DNA of 64,000 nucleotides, from positions 10,433,930-10,497,929 of the forward strand of contig ML679961.1 in NCBI GenBank assembly GCA_007922225.1. Reading direction: 5' to 3'. Under the pieces are notes generated by a model. That model ran no database searches. It had not been told where the DNA came from and saw nothing but the letters and a program-made list of their open reading frames with translations. Of the stretch, positions 63,745 to 64,000 are shown in pieces; positions within the stretch are counted from its first letter, which is position 1; every line of letters starts with the position of its first letter. Source of the DNA: Emydura subglobosa. Lineage: Eukaryota > Chordata > Testudines > Chelidae. The translations under genes and the position numbers were made by a program.

Positions 63745-64000
63745 ATAGATAGGCTTTATTTAATGAAGGGGTATTGGAAAATCCCACTACCACCTTCACA
63801 CTCCATTTGGCCTCTACCAGTTGCAAACTGTGTCTTTTGGACTCCACGGGGACCTGCGACATTGCAGCACCTTATGGACCAGGTTTTTCAGTCCCATAAC
63901 TCATACGCCCCAGCCTATTTAAATGATGTAGCCATCTATAGCCGAACCTGAAAGGAATGCCTGGCACAAGTTGCAGCCATGATCCTGTCTCTACGGCAGA
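63745..64000 (+). pseudogene. Gypsy reverse transcriptase fragment, runs off the window
   Basis: The frame up to 63951 reads DRLYLMKGYWKIPLPP (KGYWK at 63766-63780), GPATLQHLMDQVF, then YAPAYLNDVAIYSRT. This matches LDL.KGYWQIPL, GAPATFQRLMD and AYLDDVVIYS of gypsy reverse transcriptase. The catalytic motif is YLND (63916-63927), so one metal-binding aspartate is replaced. A stop follows IYSRT at 63949-63951; CLAQVAAMILSLR continues after it. The region between KGYWK and GPATL is disturbed. Confidence 0.85.

Larger units (their letters stand above)
62345..64000 (+). mobile_element. Second gypsy-type retrotransposon, cut by the window edge
   Basis: In order it has a 5' LTR, a primer-binding-like site, a leader interrupted by a MITE, a gag with SCAN-like end, and the middle of a reverse transcriptase that continues past 64000. 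Gag passes to reverse transcriptase within about 130 bases, so the zinc knuckle, protease and any integrase placed between them are deleted. The gag type places it with Gmr1-like gypsy elements. Confidence 0.75.

Noticed and set aside
1..64000. CRISPR array, bacterial operon or phage content
   Set aside because: No regular direct repeats with unique spacers, no operon-like gene packing and no ribosome-binding pattern. All repeats fit vertebrate transposable elements or simple tandem repeats.
1..64000. tRNA, rRNA or snRNA genes
   Set aside because: I saw no cloverleaf with intact A and B boxes. The tRNA-like words belong to the heads of decayed SINEs.

Overview
This is non-coding vertebrate DNA packed with transposable elements. 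The repeat types point to a sauropsid reptile, most likely a turtle; a crocodilian is possible. The clues are several CR1 LINE subfamilies that carry the 3' tail ending in ctatgattct, many MITEs with TTGTCTACACT-type ends, eroded MIR-like SINEs with L2/L3-type LINE tails, a TA-flanked MITE with GTAGAACCTCAGAGTT ends, and Ty3/gypsy elements of the Gmr1 kind. I found no host protein-coding exon, tRNA, rRNA, CRISPR array or bacterial-type gene. Nearly every long reading frame belongs to a decayed retroelement.

Layout. 1-9.5 kb: unassigned DNA with two pieces of a non-CR1 LINE (2.36-3.29 and 8.64-9.12 kb), a CR1 tail, an L2-like LINE end and a cluster of palindromic MITEs. 9.9-17.7 kb: mostly single-copy-looking DNA with one SINE and a 478-bp hAT-type MITE nested in an L2-like LINE end. 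17.8-19.0 kb: CR1 copy B. 19.4-33.8 kb: long unassigned stretches with hAT-type MITEs (two with perfect 8-bp target duplications), a degenerate minisatellite of about 60-bp period, a separated direct duplication and a possible solo LTR. 33.8-35.7 kb: CR1 copy C, minus strand. 36.3-39.7 kb: a CR1 tail, then a 5'-truncated gypsy element with the order integrase end, reverse transcriptase, RNase H, polypurine tract, LTR. 40.4-41.15 kb: an LTR-like insertion between 20-bp direct repeats. 41.7-47.1 kb: a three-level nest of CR1 copies on the minus strand. 48.1-51.6 kb: CR1 copy F, holding a TA-target MITE and a second repeat. 53.3-56.5 kb: CR1 copy D, the most complete of its subfamily. 57-62.3 kb: unassigned DNA with short palindromic repeats. 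62.3 kb to the right edge: the 5' LTR, leader, SCAN-related gag and part of the reverse transcriptase of a second gypsy element.

The most notable content is the gypsy material. The first copy has its integrase GPY/F module upstream of, and in the same frame as, the reverse transcriptase, and its RNase H runs directly into a polypurine tract and LTR. That is the Ty1/copia-like order known for Gmr1-type gypsy elements. The second copy has a gag with a recognisable SCAN-like C-terminal segment, and Gmr1-like gag is the accepted source of the vertebrate SCAN domain. Both copies are broken by stops, frameshifts and deletions.

All family assignments come from reading the sequence and its translations by eye; no database search was run. 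Element edges are usually good to about 5-30 bases, except where a target duplication fixes them.
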